A stretch of DNA of 64,000 bases. Origin: Nemopilema nomurai (lineage: Eukaryota; Cnidaria; Scyphozoa; Rhizostomeae; Rhizostomatidae). The notes under the pieces are model-generated. The model worked only from the letters and a program-made list of their open reading frames with translations. It did no database searches and was not told the DNA's origin. Position 1 is the first letter of the stretch. Each line of letters starts with the position of its first letter. The stretch is taken from positions 989,223 through 1,053,222 of the forward strand of contig ML133479.1 in NCBI GenBank assembly GCA_003864495.1. Reading direction: 5' to 3'. A program made the position numbers and the translations under genes. This document shows, piece after piece, positions 44,015-64,000 of the stretch.

Positions 44015-47000
44015 AAGAATCTTAATCTAAAGGCTGAAACTGATATTTTTGTTTATACCACCTGTGCGAGTTGGACGTGCTCAACTGTTGCAGCGAAAAT
44101 GGATAGGTTTTTCTTTTTGACAAGGCGCTAAAATGTCTTGTTTCAAATGGCTCCATGTTACGTCACACTTTCAAATGGCTTAACACGACAATTTCCGTTT
44201 GCCCGAAATTGGCCAGTGTGAACACAGCAGGGAAGGGGTTAGTATGGCGCAGGCAGCATCAAAATAAATTTCCTCCACAGGGGCTCTTGAAAAGCTCGGG
44301 GAGCGTCCACGTGACTGATGACTTCTTGGCTCTCGTCTAAGCTACCAACAATCAACACGTGACTTTCCAAGCAATGGCAAACGCTGATTCCAAACAGTAG
44401 CATCATTCGCATATCTCTACCCTCGCTCTTGCTTTAAAACTTTTGCATGCTCGCGTTGGCCTGTCGAATCACAGATAAAAAAAGGTAAAACTGCCCGCAA
44501 TGAACTTTAGTACTCGACATAAATCAGCCATGGAGGTCACGTCCTAACCAGTTTATCATTCCAAAAGTTTAGCCTACAAAACAGGGTAAATACCCTGAGC
44601 ATAACATGTAAAGGGGCCTGCTTTAAATGTAAAGGAAAAACACTCGATGTAGAAATGACTTCGCAATTTATCTTTAGAGTTATGGTAAAATAGAAGTTAA
44701 TACATCATTCGTGTAAGAGCTGATTGCATGTTTGACTGGAACGATTTCAGGGCGGCGATACATGATATTGGCGAGATGAACGATTGCACTAAAGAAGGGG
44801 CAGTCACAAAAGAGGTTATGACAGGGGGGCGGTTTCCCTGAGCTATGAATTGCCCCCAAAAAGTATAGAAAGATTTTGCGAAACAAAAATATGAATGACA
44901 GGGGCTTTAAAAAATTTGGGAAATTAAATCTAAACCTGAGAATAGTGCACCCAGGAAAAGCATTCAAAAGGAGGGGATAGGTTCATAAAGTTTACTGGGA
45001 AAAAGTGACAGTGGGAGTACCATCGAAAAATGTATATAATATCGAAACTTCTCATACAGTACATGTAGCCCTCCCTATGAAAGAGGACAAGATTTTTCGC
45101 CTCTGGATCGATTTAAAACAAAATTATCGATATAATATCTAAAAATTCAAGCTACATTTTCGGATACCTAAACAATTATATGAAATGTAATAAAGCTCTC
45201 TTTATTTTCTATGTACAATTATCAATACTAGATTATACATTCACAAACCTGAATTTTGATAGTCTGAGCGTTAATGTGGCAATATTTACATGGTGTCACG
45301 ACATAACTAAACGACGTCTCAAAACCTCTACACGACAATAACATTCTTCATTACAGTGGACTAACAAATTTACTCCACGATTCATGTTTAACTTGGAGCC
45401 TTTATGCCATTGAACCCCTAAAGCAAATTCTATCTCTGATTCCCAATCTCTTTATCTGGCAGTTTCATTTTTCACTCCCATCCGAAACGGAGCAATATGC
45501 AAATGTTCCTGATAGATTTATGGGGCTCTAATTAACTATTCATACGATTCCTCCTGGGTGGTTTAGGCCTAAAATCATTTCCTGCTACAGACTTGTCCAG
45601 AAACTTGGACAGGCACTGGACTGATGCATGTAAAAGCTTGCGACGAACCTTACTGGGAAATTCAAGTAACGACTGACCCTGGCTCTTGACCTTGTCCTTT
45701 GAAACAATGTTGGGCCACATTTACCATTCTGAATAACCATTTAGTTCATCGAGTTCCACATCTTACACAAGAAAATGGTTTCAGGCAAGGAGTAGATGTG
45801 TAATATAACATGGCTCTTAAAGATAAAAGGCATCAGGGGTACCCAGTAGAGTCGAAAAATTTCTTTCGATGATTGCAATCAAAGTCTTTAACCAGTTGTA
45901 ACGAAGCCAAAGTCCTTACACGCATCAGTTCATCAGTTTCTAAAAGTGACACATTGTGCCAAAAAGCGACCAAAACTACAACTTCTAAGGGAGGAGTGGC
46001 TGTAAATAACCAAGATCATGAATGGTCATCTTGGTGTCTTAGACAACCTCTGGCACAAAATATATCTGCATTCAACAAACAATTGGATACTGTTCACTAC
46101 TAACAAGATGAACAGCATTCCGTCTACCAAATGTCCAGGAGAACATCTACATATAAATCTATTGTGACTGACTATATGATGCATTTCATGTTCACGTAAG
46201 AAAAATGTAACAATCACTTCTTAATTATCAAATAGTGATCTCTCAGTGGTGACACCGTTGGGGTAAAAATCGTTCTATTTCTTATGACCTCTTGCAAGCA
46301 TCACATAATTATTCGTAAAAATGGGTCTCTAGCGAGAAAAAAGGGGAATTAATATTTGGTCAAATTGTTTCGGGTCGCGTTAGAACGTATCGTCATAACG
46401 CAACATTAGATATTTTTCCATGTAGCTTTGCTAGTCGGAAACAGAACTGGTTACATCTGGGTTACATCATATTTGGGTTTGAATACGACTCTAACGAGCC
46501 ATAGATTCTCTGGTGGCCTCTAATTTCCAAATAATCTCTTACAATAAGGTGGTCTTGTTTGATTCAGTTCTGCACACAAAAAAGCTCATGCCTCTAAAAG
46601 CAGTGGATGGTTGGTTAGTAAGATTCGTAGCAATTAGACAATAGGGGTCATCATTTGGTCTTTGATTTATCCTTGTAGGCTCTGGCAAAGGAGACACGCG
46701 GGGATTGGCTGGGGGTCTATGGCTGACTGACCATTTACCACTGACCCGAGAACCCCTAATCTTTGGCTGCCATAAAGCACAGAGACGTGTTCATGCGTAG
46801 CCTGGGTACAAGACCCACTCTATTGGGATGCTTCATTAGAAACATCCAACAGGACCCAATCCGTCCATCAAGAAGACAGTTAATTAGACTTTATCTTCAT
46901 AGATATATGTATATATTCGTAATTCTCTCAGCGCAGCAATCTTTCTAGCCGATGCTTTCCATAAAAAGGAGCCAGCATTTACAATGAACACGCCGAGCTC

Positions 47001-47224
47001 ACACGAAGTTCGCCAATCGCACATTGAAGCTCAAATTGCGTTCACTAAGCGCACATTGAAGCTCAAATTGCGTTCACTAAGCGCACATTGAAGCTCAAAT
47101 TGCGCCCACTACGTCCAGATCCCGTTGAACTATGCGCCTTATTAGTTGCAACCAGGCGTCCACAACAAGGCCTTCACAACAGTCACAGAGTATCGACTGG
47201 CGAACCTCTGCCTAAAAGCCATCC
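44015..47224. other. Region downstream of the FGFR gene; no gene recognised
   Basis: Includes the presumed FGFR 3' untranslated region. Three tandem copies of a 32-bp unit (CGCACATTGAAGCTCAAATT plus GCGTTCACTAAG) lie at about 47018-47108. A minus-strand open frame at 45532-45720 has coding-like composition but no recognisable family, and is not called. Confidence 0.5.
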
Positions 47225-55447
<8,223 letters not shown>

Positions 55448-58400
55448 CTGAAATTAATAAAATTTTCATATCATGGCAAAGTAGAATTTCACTAGTAGAA
55501 AATTTTCCAAAATTAACTCTGGTAAAAATGCCCAGATTTGCCGGGTTGATAGTCCTTGGGTATGGCTTGGAAATGTGTTTATGAAGTTGCCGATGCCAAC
55601 ATTTGAAACGATTGAGAAGTCTTACAAGATAAATGAAGAACTCTAAGAGCTTTTTGAAATTTCTAATTTGAACTCTTGTTATCTCTTCAGTTTTTCTATT
55701 TGTTGTTAAATTGTATGTATGCTGCACGAATGACAGACGATAAATACAATGACAATGTTAACCATCTAAATGAAGCTTATTCTGTTTTAAACACGATTCA
55801 AATGAATAAACCATATAAAAAGTAAGAATCTATTTTGATATAAAGTGTCAATATGATATTAAGTTTCAGAAGAACAAAGATAGTCTCGGGGAAAATGACT
55901 CCGTGAATTCCCCTAATGGTGCAACCTCATTTTCGAAGTAGACCTCGTTTACATATTTGCTTGTTCTTGATCCATTTCCTTGGTTATACCTCGCAATTAC
56001 AGCGCTATTCCCGGGGGTTCTTATAAGCTTTCATAAATATTCGCCTTAAATTTTGCATCATTTCTACTCGTATTTAAATTCAGTTTGTACTGATTTATGT
56101 CCCAGCAAAAGGCCTGTGAATCAGACCTTGAATGTTGTCTCTTGTGACGAGCAGAGATCGAAGAGCTGTAATCATGACTCTCTCGTGTTTAGCAATACCA
56201 TGTCCTCGGTATGCACACCCCATTCGGGGAGACATTGAATGATTTGCACCTGCTTTTCAACGCTTTCACAAGATGCCTTGGGTCGACTTATTGCCTCACC
56301 AAGCCAATATCAGATTAATCACACTGAGAGGGGTGCCTTTATGCGCCAAGGCAAAGACACAAGGCAGGCCCCACCTGCACTAACACATCGCCGTCTCTCC
56401 AAAACCCAGCACCAAAAGGTTGGCTGACCGCGGCACAATGACTTTGCAAACACTGCCGTCACATCACACATTCTATCGGTGTCTTTTAGGAGAGGCTCGT
56501 CCTAATCGCTGCTGATCTCACAGTTCAGATCGGAGTGTCTTTGGTGTGCGCTCCGCTACATCACCCTGCAGAGAATCGAAAACTGCAGCACAGAATAAGG
56601 AAGAGGCAGAAAAGATACTTGCGTCGGCATCCTTTTAAGTTTGCTGAGCCAAAATACTGTAGTCTAGCGTGGTTAGCCTCGTTTTAACGCTGGGACCACA
56701 ACTGGAGTTGTTAGGAATGAATATGGCCTGCCTGCTTGCAAAATTTTCTTAACAAAAATGCCAAGTTTCCTTTCTGCCCACGCCCTATTCTGTGCAGTCA
56801 CCTCGACCATAGTTCCATAATCCAAACCTACCCATGCCCAAGGACATTAAATTGTGCTCGGGCTAATTTCAAATCAGAGCTCAAAGGACATTGTGCAAAC
56901 GAAATCTGAAGCCTTCCCGCAGGCCTGCTAATGCTCTCGAGATTCCTTTGAGCGAAAACGCTCCACCCTAAAATCTAGGGATCTGATCACGACCACAATA
57001 TTACACTCTCGTCCACTGCCAGTACGTTTTTAAGCAAACAGAAAACTGAAACATCGCAGCCCTTAGACTACAAAGCAGAAATTTTAAACGTCGTGAAATT
57101 GAAGATGAAAGGCTTAGGCCACTTCTTTGATTTCAACCACGTTTCACAATCTTTTTAGCTGTAATGATCCCACCAGTCCCAGCAAGTAGGCCAAAACAAA
57201 AACCCCCAGGCGAGTCACGAATACCCGGCATTTGAAGTTGAAAATCAACCCTCTTTATGCCTTTTTGAGTGAAATTAAACCTTGACTTCAGTCCCTGGAA
57301 CAAGGGGGATAGGTCTAAAAGCTAGTCCCGTTACTCTTTGCAAGTGATGGCTTCATTTTCTCTCTGATATAATGATGTTGTCATTTTTCTGAATTAAATG
57401 TGTAGGAGTCATAGCATTGCAAGCAAGGTCATAAACAAACACGAGAAGAATCAAATTATCGCAAAAATTTTAAAAGCGTTCCGTCCAGGTGAGTAGAAGT
57501 ATTATCTAGTAGAGTTGATCCAGGCGCCACTCTTAACCTGAAATTGGCCCCTAGCGCGCAATCACAAATCAAATAGGTAAAGACTTTTATCCACTTCTTA
57601 TGGAGTTTCATTAAAATGTACGTAAACGCGAGACAAAAAAGCACCCTGCAGAAAGGCTCAGTCAAGATTATCGCTATCAAAATGAACGAAAAACTAGTGG
57701 AATGCCGTTCGATGGAAATCTGACTGCCCCTCGCGGTGCCAATTGTCCCAGAGACAAGGAGTTTGTCACCAAATGGCCGAGACCTAGGAGTCGGACATAC
57801 TACAACCAAAGGGCAGCATCTTCTAATTGGGCTTTTCTCCGCGACAATAAACACATGGAGAATGCAGATAGCAAATTCGGATCAAATCATCGCGGGACAG
57901 GATTCCATCTGGTTTACAACCGACGTCCTACAAGTGGATAGCGTAGGCCAACACAAAGGCACCACTAAAAATAAACTTCAAAATAAGGCATAATTTTTTA
58001 AGTGAAATAGTTAATCCAATAACTTCGCGATGTAAACAAAGATAATAGGAGAGGGGATATTAAAGGTTTGGGCAGCAAATAGTTATCAAAGTCAGGTTTG
58101 GTTTTGGGGGGCTAGAAGACTGAGTGAATTTTTATAGGGGGAGGGGGAAATAATTGGAGCAATTGCCGCCTTATAAATTATGTTCTACAATTTGGCAACT
58201 CCCCAAGTTTCCGAGTTGCTGGAAGCTATACGAGTTGCTGGGCAGTGCATCAACGGATAGTTCTGAAATTCCTGCGTGTGTACAATTTTAAAACAAACAC
58301 AGAGTAACGCGATTTCACCGTAAAATTCTCTTGTGGAGCATTCTGAATTCTAGAGTGTGTGGACAATTCCGTGCTCCTTCCAAGTTACGTCTTCCAAGCA

Positions 58401-59324
58401 GGTCGTCACCCAGTAGGTAAATTTTCCCAGACCTCCATTATTAAACAGTAAATATTCCCTTTAATGTTTGTGTACTTTGTGCTGTATTATTATAAGTGAA
58501 AATAAACTCAAAAACCACTGCTCAAATATTTCTGTGTAAGCAAATGGGCATGTCCTCTAAAGCAGTAAGATTGATGAGAAGGACTCTCTCGCTGAACACG
58601 ACAAATGGAGTAAAACTTGAAGAGCCTTTTTAACGAATCACGATCAAGGACTGGGCCAACGATACTTGAAAGTTTCCAAGAAAGAAACGAAAGTGCTGCC
58701 ACATGGTAACACATAACAAGGCCATTCTTTGCTTCCTTTTTGTAACAGAAATTGAAAAAGGGAGTGATTTAGGTTGATCTTGCAGCAATTAAAAAGGGGG
58801 TGGCTCTAATGTATTTTGCAGCAATTAAAAAGGTTCGGCGTGTTTCGTTTGCTTGGCTGTCGGCCATCTGTCCCGTTGATGAAATATACGATTTCCAACA
58901 CCTAGTAACAGAAACAAATCTGGAAACCCACTCATTTGATCCATTAAAATTTTTCACCTAATTGATATATTTTTCACCATAATCATCTCCTGAAATAGCC
59001 TCTAATGTATTAATTCTTAATGCAAAGAAAATCCGATATGGTGTTGATGATCTTAACATGTCTGAATCATAATCAATTATTGATTTCATGTTTGCACTTG
59101 ACAAACGCAGCTTTCAGACGGGGTCAACTTAAATGAATCAACCTTTTGGGGCTAGGCTTACTTGCTAGAGGTAAACATGTCACAGTTTGTTCATAAGCCC
59201 TAATATTCAAATAACATTGTATAGGACACATCGAATACTGCAAGGAGTACATTTCATAAAGCCTTGATCTCACCAGTCACGCTTCTCGTGCAATTTTTCG
59301 TGTCATCTTTCGTGTTATTTCACC
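55448..59324. other. Long interval upstream of the FGFR Ig exons; no exon established
   Basis: This is either FGFR intron or intergenic sequence. A minus-strand open frame at 57456-57854 contains hydrophobic stretches and a possible signal-peptide start at 57611, but no donor in the phase-1 frame needed to join the exon at 55447. No domains are recognised. Confidence 0.5.
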
Positions 59325-59580
59325 AATCGCCTCGTCCATCGTGGGACAATTGGACTCTCAAAAGAGCACCCCACGTGGTTGTAAAAAACGTAGCTTCACT
59401 AACCCTCTCACTTTACCTACAATTTTACACGATCAATAAAATTTTGTTGAGTTCCTTGTTATTAGTAATTATTTTTCGAGGACTGTTGAAATATCTTCAA
59501 AGCTATTGCTCCGTTCTGAAGCCTAACCACCCCAAGAGCGTAGTTCACGAACGTCAACTCTTCCTATCGTGCCCTACAAC
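59325..59580 (-). pseudogene. Decayed copy of the FGFR third-Ig exon
   Basis: The minus strand aligns with the intact exon 53317-53712 around ACCACGTGGGGTGCTCT (intact copy: ATCACGTGGGGTGCTCT) and along its flanks. The copy has in-frame stops (near GTGTAAAATTGTAGG) and small indels, so it cannot encode the Ig fold. Together with the intact copy at 60877-61173, which lies in the same order and orientation, it shows that a multi-exon piece of the receptor ectodomain was duplicated and then partly decayed. Confidence 0.75.
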
Positions 59581-59680
59581 AACGGCATCTTAACGAGGTT
59601 GTTGGGCATCACCGAGAAGGTTTCGTATTTTTAGGTTCTTAGGCCGTTACTTTCCTCTCTTGAATAGGGGAGGGACGTGT

Positions 59681-59932
59681 TATAGTGTAAGGGGCATTAA
59701 ATAGTGTGAGAGGCATTTGATAGAGTGAGGGGCTTTTGATAGAGTGAGGGGCTTTTGATAGTGTGAGAGGCATTTGATAGAGTGAGGGGCTTTTGATAGA
59801 TTGGGGGGCTTTTGATAGGGTGAGGCGCCTTTGATAGGGTGAGGGCTTTTGGTAGGGAGGAGGGTAGGAGGCTTTTGATAGGGTAAGGGGCTTTTAGTAG
59901 GGTGAGGGGCTTTTGATAGATCGATAGGCTTG
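59681..59932. repeat. Minisatellite of GGGGCTTTTGATAG(A/G)GTGA units
   Basis: About twelve copies of a ~21-bp unit with single-base variants (CATTTGATAG and CTTTTGGTAG forms). The minus strand is open and Pro/Ser/Lys-rich by repetition only. Confidence 0.93.
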
Positions 59933-60241
59933 AACGAGGGACAAGTCACCAGTAGTTTGTCATTAACGTCGTCATTTGAGTTTTCAGCACATAGTTTGAT
60001 AACGGGCCTCTTCTTATAATAAACTTAACTGTTGAATAAAGGGACATTCGATCAACCAAGCTTTATCTAATAGCTTTTTGTCTTATGTCTGAAAAGATAC
60101 TACCAAAAGTCTTAAGCCCATCAAGTCCAACTCAAATATGCGGAGTTAACAATGAAATCCCCCCAGAGCTCTTGCATTAGAAATGGTTCATTAGAAATTA
60201 CCAACACGACCAAACAGGAAGTTTCGTCATAGATTTCGTCA

Positions 60242-60691
60242 ATGGGGAGGTGTGTTCGTTTCGCGATGAGATTTAGATGGGTTTACTTGTGGGTATGGTG
60301 TTGGGTTGATGCTTGTCCCCCAAAAATATTCCCTGTTGACTCAGTGTTTAGCGGAGGCGCATTGACATCGAAATATTATACGTCACGAGTATTAAAGGGT
60401 CTCTTTTTTCCGCGTCGAAGAGGCCTGATAATTAGGCCAGCATTGAACAGCGTTTACCCAATGCAAGTGTCTGACAGGAGAACAGTGGGCTTTTGGACAC
60501 TGGCCAACACGAATCAAAGTACGCTTCATACGACAATTATCAATTCATTAGGGTTAGGGATCGATGACCACAGGATGCACATTTTCAAGCCTATCGAGTA
60601 CCGCGTCTATCACACCAACAACAGCAACCACATGTGCGTGGTCAAAGCTTCAAATCGTCTCGGAATTCAGTTCTCCTGGGAAGAAGAGTAG
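60242..60691 (+). CDS. Unrecognised 149-residue open frame
   Basis: The frame starts at an ATG and ends in TAG. The first ~25 residues are hydrophobic and Trp-rich (FAMRFRWVYLWVWCWVDAC), which could be a leader or an anchor. The rest includes FWTLANTNQSTLHTTIINS and HMCVVKASNRLG, with mixed, gene-like composition. It is long for chance in this AT-rich DNA, but I know no family for it and saw no supporting splice structure. It lies opposite the FGFR duplication, between the decayed and the intact Ig copies. It could be a decayed exon, a single-exon gene or chance. Confidence 0.25.
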   Translation: MGRCVRFAMRFRWVYLWVWCWVDACPPKIFPVDSVFSGGALTSKYYTSRVLKGLFFPRRRGLIIRPALNSVYPMQVSDRRTVGFWTLANTNQSTLHTTIINSLGLGIDDHRMHIFKPIEYRVYHTNNSNHMCVVKASNRLGIQFSWEEE

Positions 60692-60876
60692 TTACGAGAA
60701 CTCAATACGGGACCCCTTCCCAAGCTATCGTCGGCAGTTTTATCAAAACCCACCATGCCACGCTGTGCTTGCTCTGTGTTACATGCCAGGGCCTATTTAC
60801 TGATATTTGGCATCTGTGTCCCGAGATTGCATTGGAAATCACAAAGGGAACTTTTTAGATCACACAAATAACATAC

Positions 60877-61173
60877 CGACTACGACCAGCTTGAATGTAT
60901 GGTTGATTGATGCAAGTTTGTTCCAGACTCTGCACGTGTAGTTGCCAGCATCCGACATTACGAGCTCCTTCAACTTTAAAGTTTGACGGGACGTGTTTGT
61001 TGCCCTCCCTCTTCGCTTCCAATTGGCGACGCCATTTTTGAGCCATTGGTACTTCATAGGGGGCTCACCAACTGCACGACAATTGAACTGAACATTACTT
61101 CCACGCGGTAGTATAGATAGCTGCCTCTTTCCCATCTTAGTGAACTCAAGGAATACAGGCGGTCCAGAAGAAT
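60877..61173 (-). CDS. Intact duplicate of the FGFR second-Ig exon
   Basis: The 297-nt exon has exactly the same length, phases (1-1) and strand as 54381-54677. It has a TATAG acceptor and a GTATGT donor. The encoded Ig domain is about four-fifths identical by my count: it keeps both cysteines, WLKNGVANWKRR, LKLKELVMSDAGNYTC and INHTFKLVVV, and most changes lie in the N-terminal half. It may be an additional Ig domain of the same receptor, since its symmetrical phases would splice in frame to 55447, or part of a partial tandem gene copy whose third-Ig exon (59325-59580) has decayed. Confidence 0.85.
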
Positions 61174-61615
61174 CTATAATGGAAAGCAACCAGGAATTAG
61201 CAAGAGACAGGGACGAAAGGAAATAGTCAATCTACGACCTTTGAATACTGTGCAATGAAAACATCTACGCTTCCTTAACGCCCCTTCAAAAACAAGACCG
61301 TAATTTTAAAGTCTGTTTCAAAGATTGTACATCAAAATAACGATGATAATGTGAATTGTAAAGTTTTCCCATCTCTACTGTGTTTTGGAGCATTTTGCAC
61401 TGGGACTAGATTAGACGACAGCGAATTGAATGGGGCGTGTCCTGTTCTCCTTGGGGCGAAGTCCGGGAAGCCCAGCCCCAAGGCTCTAGGGGGAAACTCT
61501 AGAGAAGCACAGCGTCAGTAATCAACAATATTCAGATACAAAAGCTGGAGACAAGTGAATCAGTGTAGGGATTTTCAGGTCAAGTGCAGAGTATCGTTTT
61601 TGCAAGCGGAAATAC

Positions 61616-61679
61616 GTAAATTAACATCGCCTTGCTTTGAGGCCATTGTGCCCAAGCACAGCCGCAGCAGAAGTAACAT
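61616..61679 (-). CDS. Candidate signal-peptide exon for the FGFR or its duplicate
   Basis: An ATG at 61679 opens MLLLLRLCLGTMASKQGD, a classic leader with likely cleavage after GTMA. A GTATTT donor follows at 61615 and leaves phase 1, the phase required by both the Ig exon 60877-61173 (about 440 bp downstream) and the exon 55199-55447. The donor is weak, and the frame continues open for some codons beyond it. Position, phase and content agree, but there is no transcript proof. Confidence 0.4.
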
Positions 61680-61995
61680 CTGCCACCATGCGTCTTCGGT
61701 ATAATAATTAAAAACTGTATTGTTCAGCCGAGGGCTCGGGTCGCCTGGGCAAACAAGTGGTGACTCATTTTGTGAAGCGATTGCAGAATCGACCACGCGA
61801 ACATGAGTATTTTGGCAAAGTTTGACCTTAAACCACAGTAATCATTTCCTTTAAAGAATGGCTTGTTTCAGCTCTTAAAATTATCTCTGTCATATCACTA
61901 ATGTATCTTCATTACTCATACGTCAATAATACTTGAGGTCGTTGCCTAAACAACTTAAGAAATCATTGCCTCATTTTATGAATTTTATCGGACAG

Positions 61996-62322
61996 TTAGT
62001 TATTCATCGTGACGTCAATGATCTTCAACTGTTTGAATTTTTTGCGTTCCAATAAGAATACAACCAAGAGAAACGACATGCCTACGTCGAGACACACCAC
62101 TAGCCCCAGACCTCTACAGACAAAGAAGTTCAAGCCAGTGTGCAAAAAGTCTTTGTGTAGCGACCCACGCTCATAGGACGGTGGAAAGAGCATAATGGGC
62201 CTATGAATGGCGCAAATGACCAAGAATAATGCCGAAGTGTCTTTGGCAGCTCCTTCGGGAAACAGGGCGGAACTTAGGACGACTAGTTTCACAGCGGTTG
62301 TGCCAGTGGGAATAAGTGACAA
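61996..62322 (-). CDS. Unrecognised hydrophobic open frame
   Basis: About 108 codons with three hydrophobic stretches (near TTAVKLVVLSSALF, ALFLVICAIH and GLGLVVCLDVGMSFLLVVFLL). It ends in a basic, soluble tail (LLERKKFKQLKIIDV) before a stop. It could be the last exon of a multi-pass membrane protein lying further right on the minus strand. No family is recognised and no acceptor is convincing. Confidence 0.25.
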   Translation of the reverse strand: MSLIPTGTTAVKLVVLSSALFPEGAAKDTSALFLVICAIHRPIMLFPPSYERGSLHKDFLHTGLNFFVCRGLGLVVCLDVGMSFLLVVFLLERKKFKQLKIIDVTMNN

Positions 62323-62399
62323 AATAAAACCTGTTTGAACTGCTCTAACTTTCCTGAAATAGCGGGATTTTAAAGAGAGGAACGAACTGCTGATATTAC

Positions 62400-64000
62400 C
62401 GGATCCCTAACACCAGGAACTAACTGTTGTAGATTGTTGCCCGGCCACCCTTGCCAGTTTTTAAGGCTTGTGGGTCTGCTTAACGAGTAAGACTCGTAAT
62501 GGGTTTTTATGAAATGTATGCTCTGAAGTTGGCTTGCTAACGTTATCATTACCCTCCCACCTCTAATTAACAGGCAATGAGACGACATAAGAGCCGATAT
62601 TTGGGCCTACTGATGCATGGGGAACATTTCCAGCGCTGCACCGAGCTTTCATACATTTCACACGTGGCCTGGTGTTCGATTTATCACATCTCAGGTCTGG
62701 GAAAGCAGAGCGAAATTGAAATTCCCAGCAAAACCTATTGCTTGCTGTTGCCCAAAATTCTCGAGGAGATAATCAGCTGGCTGAGGAAGTGCCATGTTGT
62801 GAGGCCATCTTGTAATCGAGAATGATCCAACGGAATTAAGAGTATGATGATTCGGAAATCTTCACCGGATTGAAAAACGTGTTCACTATGTAATCATGGA
62901 TTACGGATTCTGCAACCAATACTTAAATAATGCTCAAGGGACCACTGATCGCCACTGATAATGATAATCAAAATGAAAGTAAGGCCATTTAAGATTATGG
63001 CTACAACGGCTCAGAGAGAAACAGGTTGTCTGAGGGCATAGGCGCACTGGGACTGCAATTACTGTATTGCACATGAAAAACCGGCGAAGCTGGGTGAACG
63101 GGGAGGGGGTGTCAGCCATGCCCCCTATGTTTTTTCCAATGCAATAAATTCTCAAGGCAATCTAGAAAGCGAGAAAGTCTGGTAGTGCCCTTCAACCAAT
63201 TTCACTCCCACCTTTCAACACAAATCGATGGTTTTGAAAGAAAATCTCTTTAAACTTAGCTTCAAAATCTTTCATGCTAGCTTGTGGGGCCAATACATTC
63301 TGCTGAGATTGGGAAGCCCTTTTGGATATTTGAAAAGCTCGAACGGAAAACATCCTGTCAACTTATTCAATGACAGGAAGGCCTGAGGAAAACTGGTATC
63401 GTGATCTGGAAATGGTCCTTTCATTGCATTACCATGTCACACGCCACTGTTACCTGTTCCACAAATGTGATGTCATCCCGCATCACGCTATGATAACCAA
63501 GAGCCATACTTGTTTCGCGTTCTTGAACTTAGATTCTAGGCCTTGGGAATATCTTCTCGCAAGTGCAACTCAAGCTCAGAGTCCCGAAAAGAAAGGTTTT
63601 TCCCCTTGACGCCATATATGAGGAAGTTTGATTATTAATTTTCATTATAAAGAAGGAAAGAAAGTAATGAGGAAGGTTTGAGTTATGAAAATTGCAGCCG
63701 GATAATGATTAGAACTTTTTCTAGACCCTGCTCAAGGTCCCCTAGAGAACAGGCTTCAAGGCTTTTGGTAAGGGCAGGACAGTTTACGTTAATGCACCAG
63801 GATTGCATCCCTAATAGTACGATACTGATTGACTATATCCTTTTTGACCCTGTGTGAGAAAAATCCACCTACATACTAGAGACAACTCTTTAGCTTGCAT
63901 TCGAATGGTGAAGCGAGTTTAGGCCACATGTTGAAAATTGTTCAAGGCCTAGTCAGAAGAAGCTTCGAATTAACAAAGCATGTTAATTAAAACTGTGGAG
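62400..64000. other. Right edge; no gene recognised
   Basis: Open frames at 62577-62825 and 63370-63609 have no recognisable domain or splice partner. I saw no copy of the FGFR first-Ig exon here. Confidence 0.45.

Noticed and set aside
57456..57854. Minus-strand 132-codon frame with hydrophobic stretches as the FGFR first exon
   Set aside because: The only GT sites in its leader-like part leave phase 2 or 0, while the next FGFR exon needs phase 1. The candidate at 61616-61679 fits better.

Overview
The window is nuclear DNA of an animal, most probably an anthozoan cnidarian (sea anemone or coral). The basis is AT-rich sequence, genes split into many short exons with GT-AG introns, a secreted protease carrying several ShKT domains (an arrangement common in cnidarians), a fibroblast-growth-factor-receptor kinase with Ig domains, and dense small DNA transposons. 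The assignment is inferred from gene content; no species marker was identified. No prokaryotic feature, CRISPR array, tRNA or rRNA was seen.

Layout. 1-7674 (-): signal peptide, four ShKT domains, a proline-rich repeat linker and a trypsin-like protease running off the left edge. 7976-8682: a PIF/Harbinger-type element with a decayed transposase fragment. 12734-17874 (+): an ankyrin-repeat TRP cation channel of about 928 residues in four exons, with a hAT-type MITE in intron 1. 19247-24197 (-): SIL1, the exchange factor of the ER chaperone BiP, six exons. 25858-31289 (-): B4GALT7, the galactosyltransferase of the glycosaminoglycan linker, six exons. 33.4-44.0 kb: a gene-poor block of repeats with a minisatellite, nested MITEs, a ~7 kb palindromic structure built from two opposed arrays of a ~168-bp repeat, and a 75-bp satellite. 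47225-55447 (-): an FGFR-type receptor tyrosine kinase, twelve exons visible. 59.3-61.7 kb: an upstream partial duplication of the receptor's Ig exons (one intact, one decayed) and a candidate signal-peptide exon.

The genes do not form an operon or one pathway. SIL1 (ER folding) and B4GALT7 (glycosaminoglycan initiation) both act in the secretory route, and FGF receptors use heparan sulfate whose linker B4GALT7 builds, but their proximity is probably incidental.

Three otherwise well-conserved genes carry small frame-breaking differences: a 5-bp tandem duplication and a one-base G-run difference in the protease, one base in SIL1, and a 19-bp tandem duplication in B4GALT7. Exon phases fit perfectly once these are discounted. 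Assembly or haplotype errors, or very recent lesions, therefore look more likely than old pseudogenes. All exon limits were read by eye from splice-site consensus, reading phase and family resemblance.
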